From Alkalicoccus saliphilus (lineage in GTDB: Bacteria > Bacillota > Bacilli > Bacillales > Salisediminibacteriaceae): 64,000 bases of DNA. Of the stretch, positions 10,819-19,648 are shown piece after piece; position 1 is the stretch's first letter, and every line of letters begins with the position of its first letter. Position numbers and translations under genes: made by a program. Location: the NCBI RefSeq assembly GCF_003044065.1, contig NZ_PZJJ01000004.1:120079-184078 (forward strand), written 5' to 3'. The notes beneath the pieces are model-generated. The model had not been told where the DNA came from. It saw only the letters and a program-made list of their open reading frames with translations, and did not search any database.

Positions 10819-11757
10819 ATGGCAGCAATTAAACGCAGAAAAATAACAGTGGTCGGCGGTGGATTTACCGGAACAACTACAGCGCTGATGGCAGCCCAGA
10901 AGGAACTTGGGGATGTTGTACTTGTTGATATTCCGGACAATGAAGACCCGACAAAAGGCAAGGCGCTGGATATGCTGGAAGCGGGACCGGTTCAAGGTTT
11001 TGATTCCAATATTACAGGGACGTCTGATTATGCAGATACTGCCGGATCTGATGTTGTCGTCATTACTGCCGGTATTCCACGGAAGCCGGGGATGAGCCGG
11101 GACGATCTTATAAGCACGAACGCCGGAATCATGAGAAGCGTAACAAAAGAAATTGTCGCGCACTCTCCGGACTGCTTTATTATTGTTTTGACCAATCCGG
11201 TGGATGCAATGACGTATGCTGTGTATCAGGAATCCGGCTTTCCGAAAGAAAGAGTTATCGGCCAGTCCGGCGTGCTGGATACAGCCCGTTTCAACACATT
11301 CATTGCCAAGGAGCTGAACGTATCTGTGGAAGATGTGCGGGGATTTGTACTCGGAGGCCACGGAGACGACATGGTGCCGATGCTCCGCTACAGTTCTGCA
11401 GGTGGTATTCCTGTGGAGAAGCTTATTTCAAAAGACCGGCTGCAGGAAATTGTGGATCGCACGCGTAAAGGCGGCGGTGAAATCGTCGGCCTTCTCGGCT
11501 CCGGCAGTGCCTACTATGCTCCGGCAGCTTCCATTGTTCAGATGGTAGAGGCTATTGTGAAAGATAAAAAACGTATTCTTCCGGCGATTGCCTATCTCGA
11601 AGGGGAATACGGTTACAGCGACATGTATCTTGGAGTGCCGACAGTTATCGGCGGCAGCGGCATTGAAAAAGTGCTGCAGATCGATCTGACGGAAGAAGAA
11701 AAAAATCAGCTGGATAAATCAGCAGACTCCGTAAAAAAAGTAATGCAGTCCCTGTAA
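10819..11757 (+). CDS. mdh: malate dehydrogenase
   Basis: NAD-dependent malate to oxaloacetate oxidation, LDH-like type. The 312-residue protein shows the nucleotide-binding motif [14 protein letters not shown], the catalytic loop region [16 protein letters not shown] with substrate-binding arginines, and the active-site histidine in [23 protein letters not shown] is spaced well from ATG 10819. It is the last gene of the citZ-icd-mdh unit and is followed by a terminator. The first glycine motif reads GGGFTG rather than the common GAGxTG, an acceptable variant. Confidence 0.96.
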   Translation: MAAIKRRKITVVGGGFTGTTTALMAAQKELGDVVLVDIPDNEDPTKGKALDMLEAGPVQGFDSNITGTSDYADTAGSDVVVITAGIPRKPGMSRDDLISTNAGIMRSVTKEIVAHSPDCFIIVLTNPVDAMTYAVYQESGFPKERVIGQSGVLDTARFNTFIAKELNVSVEDVRGFVLGGHGDDMVPMLRYSSAGGIPVEKLISKDRLQEIVDRTRKGGGEIVGLLGSGSAYYAPAASIVQMVEAIVKDKKRILPAIAYLEGEYGYSDMYLGVPTVIGGSGIEKVLQIDLTEEEKNQLDKSADSVKKVMQSL

Positions 11758-11769
11758 GATATAAAAGAA

Positions 11770-11803
11770 AGAAGAGCTGGGAGCTTTCTCAGCTCTTCTC
11801 TTT
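11770..11803 (+). terminator. rho-independent terminator after mdh
   Basis: A 10-bp stem AGAAGAGCTG (11770-11779) with CAGCTCTTCT (11790-11799), then CTTTG. Confidence 0.75.
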
Positions 11804-11812
11804 GTATCATAT

Positions 11813-11826
11813 TGAAAACGGTTTCT
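11813..11826 (+). promoter_or_regulatory. cre-like CcpA site upstream of the MaoC gene
   Basis: TGAAAACGGTTTCT differs from the TGAAARCGYTTWCN form of the CcpA operator at one position. It lies just before the SD of the next gene, where bound CcpA could act as a roadblock. Inferred from pattern only. Confidence 0.5.
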
Positions 11827-11839
11827 TTTAGAGGAGGAG

Positions 11840-12325
11840 ATGTATTTGTTTTCCAAGCGTAAAAAAATCGGTAAGACAATGAAAGAAATACAGCCCGGGA
11901 ATATGTACAGCCGGGAGCATCAAATTACGGATAAGGAAATTCTTTTGTATCTCGGTTTCAGTGATGACGCCAACCCGGCTTACATTCAGCATGATTACGC
12001 CTCAAGAACTCCTTATAAACGACCGATGGTGCCGCAGCTGATGTTGACCGGCTTTCTTACGACAGCTGTTTCTATGCATCTTCCAGGACCGGGTTCGGTA
12101 ATCAAAGAACAGACTATTCGATTTGAGAAGCCTGTATATCACTACAGCAAAGTCAGAATGGAAATGCAGGTTACAGCTGTGGACAGGGAAAAAGAAGAAG
12201 TTACACTGGAAGCTGAAATGACAGACGAGCTGGGGGATCGGGTGGTAACCGCACAGCTTGTCGTTTATCCGCCGTATCCATGGAAGCCGGTGACGCAGGA
12301 TGAAGGAACCTTCGAAAATTTCTAA
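11840..12325 (+). CDS. MaoC-like hot-dog fold hydratase/dehydratase family protein
   Basis: A 161-residue protein with the single hot-dog fold of MaoC-type (R)-specific enoyl-CoA hydratases. The motif FSDDANPAYIQHDYA corresponds to the catalytic hydratase signature (FSxDxNPxHxDxxYA), although the usual catalytic histidine position reads Tyr-Ile-Gln-His, so the active site may be shifted or altered. A substrate acyl-CoA is likely; the pathway is unknown. It lies between mdh and phoP, as in other alkaliphilic bacilli. The start is uncertain: ATG 11840 is only 2 bases from AGGAGG (11832-11837), while an in-frame TTG at 11846 has ideal spacing. A cre-like site overlaps the upstream region. Confidence 0.75.
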   Translation: MYLFSKRKKIGKTMKEIQPGNMYSREHQITDKEILLYLGFSDDANPAYIQHDYASRTPYKRPMVPQLMLTGFLTTAVSMHLPGPGSVIKEQTIRFEKPVYHYSKVRMEMQVTAVDREKEEVTLEAEMTDELGDRVVTAQLVVYPPYPWKPVTQDEGTFENF

Positions 12326-12410
12326 TAGTGCAGCGAAGGAAATGTTAAAAATTAAAACTGTACAGTACGGGGACGTCCTGTAAGCTGGGAAACCGGATTC
12401 GTAGGGATTG

Positions 12411-12450
12411 AAGCCTGTTCAGACAATTCATCGTCTGAACAGGCTTTAGT
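12411..12450 (+). terminator. rho-independent terminator downstream of the MaoC gene
   Basis: A 13-bp perfect stem AAGCCTGTTCAGA (12411-12423) with TCTGAACAGGCTT (12434-12446), 10-base loop. Group A repeat sequence starts directly after it. Confidence 0.8.
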
Positions 12451-12454
12451 TTGT

Positions 12455-12690
12455 TGATCAGATCTATATTTATTATTAGGCGACCTTGAAAACAGCTCGT
12501 TTATGAGAAGCAGAAATATTTCTTTTCCCATGAAAAAAACGAAGCAGATACCGGCCCGTGGAAGAAGGGAATTGGAGGATAGGCCTAGGCACACCCGGAG
12601 ATCTTCTACACAGCAAGACTGCCGGTTGATAGCGAAGGTTTTCTCCAGGTATCAACAGCGAATGCTTTAACATAGCGTATTATTAAGAAT
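12455..12690 (+). repeat. dispersed repeat group A, copy A1
   Basis: Non-coding repeat sharing blocks with 24985-25246 in the same orientation and with 21299-21595 and 59118-59394 in reverse. Landmarks are AAAACGAAGC, CCGGCCCGTGGA, ATTGGAGGATAG and an outer end with CAACAGCGAATGCTTTAACA. It fills most of the 650-base gap between the MaoC gene and phoP. I see no credible gene in it. Confidence 0.7.
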
Positions 12691-12878
12691 AAAGTTGTTT
12701 TTTGCGACAGAGAACGCGTTTTTCTACATGGAAAACCCAATGTAGTTCTTCAGTAACAGCTGTAAATGCAGATAGAAGGAATACCTCTGAAATTTTAAAA
12801 AGCGCTGAAACATTCCCTGGAAGGCCTCGGGACAGGAAGTGTACTTTCTTCCTGCAGAATATTATCAGTCCGATAGTG

Positions 12879-12906
12879 TTGCCTTACGTTAAAAATGTAG
12901 TAATAT
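12879..12906 (+). promoter_or_regulatory. putative promoter of phoPR
   Basis: TTGCCT (12879-12884), 16-base spacer, TAATAT (12901-12906), ending about 70 bases before the phoP start. No clear Pho box was identified by eye. Confidence 0.5.
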
Positions 12907-12975
12907 GAAAGAGAGAAACAGCCCATATTACCCAGCCGGATGTGCCGGCCTGAATTGCTGCAGGGAGGAATAAAC

Positions 12976-13692
12976 ATGGTACAGAAACTTTTAGTAGTAG
13001 ATGATGAAGAATCGATTCTGACACTTCTTCAATTTAATCTCGAACAGGGCGGATTTGAAGTCGTTTCGGCTGCGGATGGGAAAACAGGTCTGGACAGGGC
13101 GCTGGAAGAAAAATTTGATTTAATCATTCTTGACCTGATGCTTCCGGAGATGGATGGCCTGGAAGTATGTAAATCACTGCGGCAGAACCGGATCACCACA
13201 CCTATTCTAATGCTCACGGCAAAGGACGATGAATTTGATAAAGTACTGGGGCTGGAGCTTGGGGCGGATGATTATTTGACAAAACCTTTCAGTCCGAGAG
13301 AAGTGGTTGCGCGCGTAAGGGCTATTCTGCGCCGGAGCCAGCGTGCTGAACCGGAAGAAAGTAAGGAAAAACCGATGAATAAAATCGTTATCGGAGATGT
13401 GGATATATATCCTGACAACTACGAAGTGTATTTGAAGGGACAGGCTCTGGAGCTGACACCGAAGGAATTTGAGCTGCTTCTGTACCTTATAAAGAATAAA
13501 GGCCGGGTCCTTACAAGGGACCAGCTTCTGAACTCGGTCTGGAACTACGAATTTGTCGGAGACACACGTATCGTAGACGTTCACATTAGTCACCTTCGTG
13601 AAAAAATTGAACCGACGACGAGAAAACCTGTATATATTAAAACTGTGCGTGGACTTGGGTATAAGATGGAGGATCCGGGGAAGGATGAATAG
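12976..13692 (+). CDS. phoP: phosphate-starvation response regulator PhoP
   Basis: OmpR/PhoB-type response regulator of the phosphate regulon. The 238-residue protein has a receiver domain (1-120) with acidic pocket Asp9-Asp10, phosphoacceptor Asp53 in LILDLMLPEMDG, and the conserved lysine in GADDYLTKPFSP; residues 135-238 form the winged-helix DNA-binding domain ending in VRGLGYKM. ATG 12976 has SD GGGAGGA and gives the family N-terminus; an upstream in-frame ATG at 12940 is not supported. The stop overlaps the phoR start by 8 bases, so PhoR is translationally coupled. Identification as PhoP rather than a paralogue rests on the mdh-phoPR-polA order. Confidence 0.93.
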   Translation: MVQKLLVVDDEESILTLLQFNLEQGGFEVVSAADGKTGLDRALEEKFDLIILDLMLPEMDGLEVCKSLRQNRITTPILMLTAKDDEFDKVLGLELGADDYLTKPFSPREVVARVRAILRRSQRAEPEESKEKPMNKIVIGDVDIYPDNYEVYLKGQALELTPKEFELLLYLIKNKGRVLTRDQLLNSVWNYEFVGDTRIVDVHISHLREKIEPTTRKPVYIKTVRGLGYKMEDPGKDE

Positions 13693-15463
13693 CTACCGCT
13701 TTCGTCTGATATTCCCGCTTTCACTTATCGTTCTTCTCGTCCTGGCAAGTCTTGGAGCAGTGCTCGGCCCTTTTATACAGGATTTTTATCAGGACCGGAT
13801 GAATGAACGTATAGAAAAAGAAGCTTCCGTCGTCGCCTTTTCTCTGGAGCAGTCAGATACTGCTGACAGGCAGGCCGTTGAAGAAACGGTGGATGAACTG
13901 GCACAGCGGCTGGATGCCCGTATAACGATCGTTGCAGAAGACGGCGAAGTGATTGCTGAAAGTGATGCGGATGCTGAAGAAATGGATAATCACCTGGATC
14001 GTCCGGAAATTCAGGGGGCAGGTGATAATGGCAACCCTTTTGTCGTCCGTTTCAGCAGTACCGTGGATAGAGAACTGCTTTACTATGCGGAGCCGCTTGT
14101 GATCGGGGGAGAAGAAGAAGGTTTTCTACGGCTCGGGCTGGAAATGAGCGAACTGAACGATGTGTACCAGAATGTATGGATTCTACTGTTTGTTTCGTTT
14201 CTGATCGCGTTTATTATCATTCTGGCGTTTATTACGAAACTGACAAACGAAATGATTAAACCGATTGAAGATGCGAGAAGGGTGGCCAATGAGCTTGCCC
14301 GCGGTAACTTTCAGGCAAGAACGTACGAAGCACTTGATGCCGAGACAGGAGAATTAAACAGATCAATAAATGTACTGGCAGAAAATCTCAGTCAGGTAAC
14401 GAAAACATATGAAAGCCAGCAGGAGCGTCTGGAAACACTAATCGAAAATATGGGCAGCGGTTTGATTCTTATTAATGAAAAGGGCGATATTACCCTGATG
14501 AACCGTTCGTCATCGGCTATTTTCGAAGCGGAAGCGGATAAATGGCTGAACAAAACGTATTATGATGTGATAGACAACAAAAAAATTATTCGGTTTGTGC
14601 AGGAACTGTTTTTGACGGAAAGACCGTTGAGGAAACAGATACGATGGTCGGAAGGGATATACATCCGTCACTTCGATGTTCACGGCGCTCCGATTATTGG
14701 ACAGGATAACAAACTCAAAGGGATCGTTCTCGTATTTCATGATATTACAGAGCTTAAAAAACTGGAACAGGCCCGGAAAGACTTCGTGGCAAATGTTTCC
14801 CACGAACTGAAAACCCCGGTCACTTCTTTAAAAGGTTTTACAGAAACGCTGCTTGACGGAGCAATGAACGATGAAGAACTGCGGGAGAAGTTTTTGACCA
14901 TTATTGCAAGGGAATCAGGCCGTCTGGAAGATTTGATAACGGATCTGCTGGAGCTTTCGCGGATCGAAGGGGAGCATTTTCAGCTGGACTGGCAGGAAGT
15001 GGATCTTTCAGAGCTTGTCTCAGAAGCAGTAACGATGCTTTCGGAAAAAGCTTCGGCAAAGAAGATGAACCTGAAAACGAAAGTAGACGGTGATGTCGTC
15101 ATTCCGGGAGATCCTGCCCGTCTGAAACAGGTAATGATAAATTTAATCAATAATGCAGTTGTCTATACCCCGGCAGGTGGGGAAGTTATTGTAAGAATCC
15201 GCGGGCAGAAAGAAAATGTGATTATGGAAGTATCAGATACCGGAATAGGCATTTCCAAAAAAGAAATACCAAGAATATTCGAGCGTTTTTACCGGGTGGA
15301 CCGGGCGAGGAGCCGAAACTCCGGAGGCACCGGGCTGGGACTGGCAATTGTAAAGCATCTGGCAGAAGCCCACCATGCTAATCTGTCAGTGGAAAGCAGG
15401 CCGGGAAAAGGCACGACATTCCGGATCGAATTCCTCCGGTTTCCTTTTGGGGAGGAAGGATAA
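13685..15463 (+). CDS. phoR: phosphate regulon sensor histidine kinase PhoR
   Basis: Membrane sensor kinase partner of PhoP. The 592-residue chain has a signal-anchor helix (about 8-30), an extracytoplasmic sensor region (about 31-155), a second membrane helix (about 158-180), HAMP (about 180-235), PAS (about 250-350), a HisKA domain with phosphorylated His373 in NVSHELKTPVTSLKGF, and a HATPase domain with N box NLINNAVVYTPAGG and G boxes DTGIGISKKE and GGTGLGLAIVK. ATG 13685 overlaps the phoP stop. A terminator follows at 15578. Confidence 0.93.
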   Translation: MNSYRFRLIFPLSLIVLLVLASLGAVLGPFIQDFYQDRMNERIEKEASVVAFSLEQSDTADRQAVEETVDELAQRLDARITIVAEDGEVIAESDADAEEMDNHLDRPEIQGAGDNGNPFVVRFSSTVDRELLYYAEPLVIGGEEEGFLRLGLEMSELNDVYQNVWILLFVSFLIAFIIILAFITKLTNEMIKPIEDARRVANELARGNFQARTYEALDAETGELNRSINVLAENLSQVTKTYESQQERLETLIENMGSGLILINEKGDITLMNRSSSAIFEAEADKWLNKTYYDVIDNKKIIRFVQELFLTERPLRKQIRWSEGIYIRHFDVHGAPIIGQDNKLKGIVLVFHDITELKKLEQARKDFVANVSHELKTPVTSLKGFTETLLDGAMNDEELREKFLTIIARESGRLEDLITDLLELSRIEGEHFQLDWQEVDLSELVSEAVTMLSEKASAKKMNLKTKVDGDVVIPGDPARLKQVMINLINNAVVYTPAGGEVIVRIRGQKENVIMEVSDTGIGISKKEIPRIFERFYRVDRARSRNSGGTGLGLAIVKHLAEAHHANLSVESRPGKGTTFRIEFLRFPFGEEG

Positions 15464-15577
15464 ATTTACACTTTCTTAATATGTATGTTAATCCTTCTCA
15501 ACAATTGGATAGTAATATTTACAGTGTAAACCGGGTGCAGCCCGATCAGTCCCCCGGGCTGTGCTCCCCCCTTTTGT

Positions 15578-15615
15578 AAGAACGCCTGCTTTCCCCTGAG
15601 CGGCGTTCTTTTTTT
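15578..15615 (+). terminator. rho-independent terminator of phoPR
   Basis: AAGAACGCC (15578-15586) pairs with GGCGTTCTT (15602-15610) and is followed by a run of T. The upstream 15464-15577 also has a GC-rich dyad around GCAGCCCG and CGGGCTGTGC. Confidence 0.85.
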
Positions 15616-15654
15616 GTCTGCCGGAGAATCAAAAAACAGGCCCGGCAGAGTATC

Positions 15655-15718
15655 ATCGGCACCTGGGAGGCCGGGGTGGAACGAAGTTTCCTCCGGCCCA
15701 CCTTAACACAGCTGGATT
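15655..15718 (+). repeat. partial dispersed repeat group A
   Basis: GGCCGGGGTGGAACGAAGTT and the following CCTTAACACAG correspond to the outer end of group A (compare GGCCGGTTGGAAGCGAAGTA at 25192 onward and CTTTAACAGAG). It lies 40 bases 3' of the phoR terminator. The rest of the 405-base gap 15464-15868 holds the terminator and a putative promoter element TATACT at 15771. Confidence 0.5.
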
Positions 15719-15868
15719 TATAAAATAGTCAGCCGTAATTTCTAATATTCTTCCCTGCTTCTTTTCATGATATACTAGACGGCAGAACAGGAAGAAAGAT
15801 ACAAAAAATCAGATGATTTACACCCCGGCACGGGGAATCCATACTATTTTTACGGAGGTTTAATCAGG

Positions 15869-16789
15869 ATGCAGTCATTCTTCAGTAAAACAGAGCTTAA
15901 CAACCTCACGATGAAAGGCCGGGAATCGTTCGTTTCTTCCCGAAAGGCCAAAAAGGAAGAAGAGGAGCCGGAAACAGAAACAGTTTCCACTGAGCTTTCC
16001 TTCCCGCCTTCCTGGGAGGTTTCCGGAGAAGAAAAAGAAGCTTTTCAAAAACTTCATGAGCAGTGTGAACCGATGACTTCGGGACAGGCAGCTATCTCAG
16101 GTATTCATATGAAAAAAACCGAAGCAGGCGACTATGCTTTCCTTGTATTTATCCGCCACACGATGGAAAAAAAATTAAAGATGAACGAAGTAACTCTTTC
16201 TATCTTCGACGAGCAGGACGAAGTGTTAGGAAGAAAAACTTTTCAGCTGGAGGATTTCGGGGAGGTTCCGCCTAATGGGAGCAGGCCCTGGGAATTTTTA
16301 TTCAGTGAAAAGGACTTGTTTACCGAACAAATTCCAGAAGAAGGGTGGAAGCTTGTTTTTCAGCTGAGTCCTGTTTCGAAAACCCATTCACTTGAGCTGA
16401 CGAAATCGTGGAGAAAAAGGCTGCCCCAGGAACAGCAGCGACGGCTTAGGAAAATGGTGGAAAAAGTAGGACCTCCGCGTCCGGGCCAGGTGAACTTTCT
16501 CGGGTTGAGTGCGAAAATGGTGAAGGAAAGGGAAGAGCTTCACATTTCACTTCTCATCCGGAACGGCGGCGAGAAAACGATCAATCTTGAAAAACTTCCG
16601 CTTGTTGTAGAGGACGCTTCCGGCGAAGTAATTGCCAACGGCATATTTACACTTGATCCAAAGCTGCAGGTGAAAGCTCATACCAGCACACCATGGAACT
16701 TCGTTTTTCCGAAATCAATGATTAAAAAATCGGAGCCTGATCTTTCAAAATGGAGAGCTTATCCGCCGAAAAAAAAGAAAAATCAATAA
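15869..16789 (+). CDS. SLAP-domain accessory Sec system / S-layer assembly protein
   Basis: A 306-residue soluble, lysine/glutamate-rich protein without signal peptide. Two halves (about 60-180 and 190-300) align with each other, each ending in the pattern RPWEFLFSEKDL or STPWNFVFPKSM, which is the duplicated SLAP module found in accessory Sec S-layer assembly proteins linked to SecA2 in Bacillus anthracis relatives. The likely role is assisting export of S-layer proteins. No secA2 or S-layer gene is nearby here, so the function is inferred from the domain alone. SD ACGGAGG precedes ATG 15869. It sits alone between terminators. Confidence 0.65.
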   Translation: MQSFFSKTELNNLTMKGRESFVSSRKAKKEEEEPETETVSTELSFPPSWEVSGEEKEAFQKLHEQCEPMTSGQAAISGIHMKKTEAGDYAFLVFIRHTMEKKLKMNEVTLSIFDEQDEVLGRKTFQLEDFGEVPPNGSRPWEFLFSEKDLFTEQIPEEGWKLVFQLSPVSKTHSLELTKSWRKRLPQEQQRRLRKMVEKVGPPRPGQVNFLGLSAKMVKEREELHISLLIRNGGEKTINLEKLPLVVEDASGEVIANGIFTLDPKLQVKAHTSTPWNFVFPKSMIKKSEPDLSKWRAYPPKKKKNQ

Positions 16790-16851
16790 ACAGGGACGCC
16801 TGTGGAAGCTGGGCATGGCATGTGTATAGTGCCGGTTCAACAATTAAATTA

Positions 16852-16902
16852 ACACGCTGAAAAGCCTGTCAACATGACTGACAGGCTTTTCAGCGTGTTT
16901 TT
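16852..16902 (+). terminator. very strong rho-independent terminator
   Basis: A perfect 20-bp stem: ACACGCTGAAAAGCCTGTCA (16852-16871) with its complement at 16879-16898, then TTTTT. Closes the SLAP gene and insulates polA. Confidence 0.92.
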
Positions 16903-17000
16903 GTGCAGCAGTGTCTATACTCGATAAAGGGCACTGCATGCCACAATGAAGGATTCATGATAAAATAAAAACAGTAATTTTATGAATCGGGGTGTTCAGC

Positions 17001-19634
17001 TTGACTAAAAAACTAGTACTCGTGGATGGTAACAGCATAGCCTACCGGGCTTTCTTTGCGCTTCCACTTCTTAACAATGAAAAAGGAGTATATACAAACG
17101 CGGTATACGGCTTCACAACAATGCTTTTAAAAGTGCTTGAAGAAGAGCAGCCAACACATATGCTTGTAGCCTTTGATGCCGGGAAGACAACCTTCCGTCA
17201 TGACACATTCAAAGAATATAAAGGAACAAGGCAGAAAACGCCTCCGGAGCTCGCAGAACAGCTTCCGCTGATGAGAGATCTTCTGAAAGCATTCAATATC
17301 CCTTATGAAGAAGTGGAAAATTACGAAGCGGATGATATTATTGGCACACTGGCCGGCCTTGCAGCAGACACCGGCTGGGAAGTAAAAATTTTCACCGGGG
17401 ATAAAGATCTTCTGCAGCTGATCGGGGAAAATACTGAAGTAGCTTTAACAAGGAAAGGCATAACGAACGTGGATACATATGATCTGAAAGCGCTGGATGA
17501 AAAATACGGACTGAAGCCGGAGCAGATCATTGATTTAAAAGGATTGATGGGGGACAGCTCTGATAATATTCCAGGGGTGCCCGGGGTTGGGGAAAAAACC
17601 GCACTGAAGCTCCTTGCCGCCCATGGTTCACTGGAAGGCGTATATGAAAATATTGACGCCGTTTCCGGAAAGAAGATGAAAGAAAAACTTGTTGAAAACG
17701 AAGAACAGGCGAAGATGAGCAAGAAACTGGCGACGATTTTAACAGAGGTGCCGCTTGCTTTGAAGCCGGACGAGGTGCCGCTTGGGGAAAAGGACACGGA
17801 AAAAATTCTTAAGCTGTTCCGGGAACTCGAATTTCAGTCTCTGGTCGACCGGGTCGATCCGGAAGGGAAATCCGGGGGAGAAGAGGAGCTGGACGGGATC
17901 GATGTAAAGATTGCAGAAAAGCTGGACGAATCGATGCTCATTTCTCCTTCCGCCCTTGTCATTGAATCCCTCGACGAAAATTATCACACGGCTGAAGTGA
18001 TCGGTGCCGCCATCGCAAACGAAAATGGTGTGTTCTATCTGTCCCCGGAGCTGTTATGGAGCAGCCCGGAATTTAAAGAATGGGCAGCCGATGAGAAGAA
18101 GGAAAAAATAGTTTTTAATGCAAAGCGGGCAGTCGTCGGTCTTGCCTGGAAGGATATTCACCTGGAAGGCATCACGTTTGACGCGCAGATGGCTTCCTAC
18201 CTGATTGACCCCGGCGCCTCCTCCCACGAAATGGCGGAAATTGCAGAAAGAAGAAAAGGCAGACAGGTCCATAGGGACGAAGCGGTCTACGGACGCGGCA
18301 AAAAGCAGCAGGTCCCGGAGGAAGAAATACTTGCCCAGCATTTAGGTCGCAAAGCAGCAGCTGTACTTGATGTGAAGCCGGATCTGGAAAAAGAACTGAA
18401 AGAAAATGAGCAGCTGGAACTTTTAACAGAGCTGGAGATGCCTCTTACGGTTATTTTAGGCAGAATGGAGCGGCACGGTGTAGCGGTGGATAAGGAAGAG
18501 CTGGCAAAACTCGGAGAAAGCCTGACAGAGCGGCTTACAGAAATCGAAAAGAAAATTCATGATCTTGCCGGCACCGATTTTAATATTAATTCACCAAAGC
18601 AGCTCGGCGAGGTACTGTTTGAAAAAATGCAGCTGCCGGCAATGAAAAAAACAAAAACCGGCTATTCCACGTCAGCAGATGTGCTTGAAAAGCTTCAGAA
18701 CAAGCATGAAATCATTCCGGAGATCCTTCACTACAGACAGCTCAGCAAGCTGAATTCCACGTATATTGAAGGATTGATTAAAGCAATTCATCAAAAAACA
18801 GGTAAGATTCATACCCGCTTTAATCAGGCACTGACGCAGACAGGGAGACTGAGCTCAACAGAACCGAACCTTCAGAACATTCCGATCCGACTGGAAGAAG
18901 GCCGTCGCATCCGGCACGCTTTTATACCTTCCGAAGAGAATTCCTTTATTCTCGCGGCTGATTATTCCCAGATTGAGCTGCGGGTACTGGCGCACATTTC
19001 CCAGGATAAAAACCTGCTGGAAGCATTCCGTCACGATATGGATATTCATACGAAAACAGCGATGGACGTTTTTGAAGTGGAGAAAGAAGCGGTCACTTCG
19101 CAGATGAGACGTCAGGCGAAAGCAGTAAACTTCGGAATTGTTTATGGAATCAGTGATTACGGACTTTCCCAGAGTCTCGGAATTACGCGTAAAGAAGCGC
19201 AGTCGTTTATAGATAAATACCTGGAAAGCTATCCGGGGGTACGGGATTACATGGAGTCCATTAAGGAAGAAGCCCGCCAAAAAGGGTATGTAACAACGAT
19301 TATGAACCGCCGCCGCTTTCTTCCGGAAATAACGAGCCGGAATTTCAACCAGCGCACCTTCGGGGAACGAACGGCGATGAACACACCGATACAGGGGAGT
19401 GCAGCAGACATAATCAAAAAAGCGATGGTTGATATGGATGAAGCGATGCAGAAGGCCGGGGTGGAATCAGTCATGCTTCTCCAGGTCCACGATGAGCTGA
19501 TTTTTGAAGTCCCGGAAAAAGAAATAAAGCAGATGTCCAGGCTTGCCGCTGAAGTAATGGAAAATACCGTGGATCTTGATGTACCGCTGAAAGCGGATGT
19601 GGATTACGGCAAAACCTGGTACGATGCGAAATAA
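17001..19634 (+). CDS. polA: DNA polymerase I
   Basis: Repair and Okazaki-fragment polymerase. The protein is 877 residues from a TTG start at 17001, chosen because SD GGGGTG (16989-16994) is 6 bases upstream; an in-frame GTG at 16992 would lie within that SD. Domains in order: 5' nuclease (1-290, with DGNSIAYRAFFALP and the metal-site EADDIIGTLA), a degenerate 3'-5' exonuclease domain (about 300-470) in which the usual catalytic acidic motifs are not evident, as in B. subtilis, and the polymerase domain (470-877) with AADYSQIELRVLAHIS, RRQAKAVNFGIVYGIS and LQVHDELIFE. It is followed by mutM, 11 bases on. Confidence 0.95.
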   Translation: MTKKLVLVDGNSIAYRAFFALPLLNNEKGVYTNAVYGFTTMLLKVLEEEQPTHMLVAFDAGKTTFRHDTFKEYKGTRQKTPPELAEQLPLMRDLLKAFNIPYEEVENYEADDIIGTLAGLAADTGWEVKIFTGDKDLLQLIGENTEVALTRKGITNVDTYDLKALDEKYGLKPEQIIDLKGLMGDSSDNIPGVPGVGEKTALKLLAAHGSLEGVYENIDAVSGKKMKEKLVENEEQAKMSKKLATILTEVPLALKPDEVPLGEKDTEKILKLFRELEFQSLVDRVDPEGKSGGEEELDGIDVKIAEKLDESMLISPSALVIESLDENYHTAEVIGAAIANENGVFYLSPELLWSSPEFKEWAADEKKEKIVFNAKRAVVGLAWKDIHLEGITFDAQMASYLIDPGASSHEMAEIAERRKGRQVHRDEAVYGRGKKQQVPEEEILAQHLGRKAAAVLDVKPDLEKELKENEQLELLTELEMPLTVILGRMERHGVAVDKEELAKLGESLTERLTEIEKKIHDLAGTDFNINSPKQLGEVLFEKMQLPAMKKTKTGYSTSADVLEKLQNKHEIIPEILHYRQLSKLNSTYIEGLIKAIHQKTGKIHTRFNQALTQTGRLSSTEPNLQNIPIRLEEGRRIRHAFIPSEENSFILAADYSQIELRVLAHISQDKNLLEAFRHDMDIHTKTAMDVFEVEKEAVTSQMRRQAKAVNFGIVYGISDYGLSQSLGITRKEAQSFIDKYLESYPGVRDYMESIKEEARQKGYVTTIMNRRRFLPEITSRNFNQRTFGERTAMNTPIQGSAADIIKKAMVDMDEAMQKAGVESVMLLQVHDELIFEVPEKEIKQMSRLAAEVMENTVDLDVPLKADVDYGKTWYDAK

Positions 19635-19648
19635 TCTGGAGGGTCATG

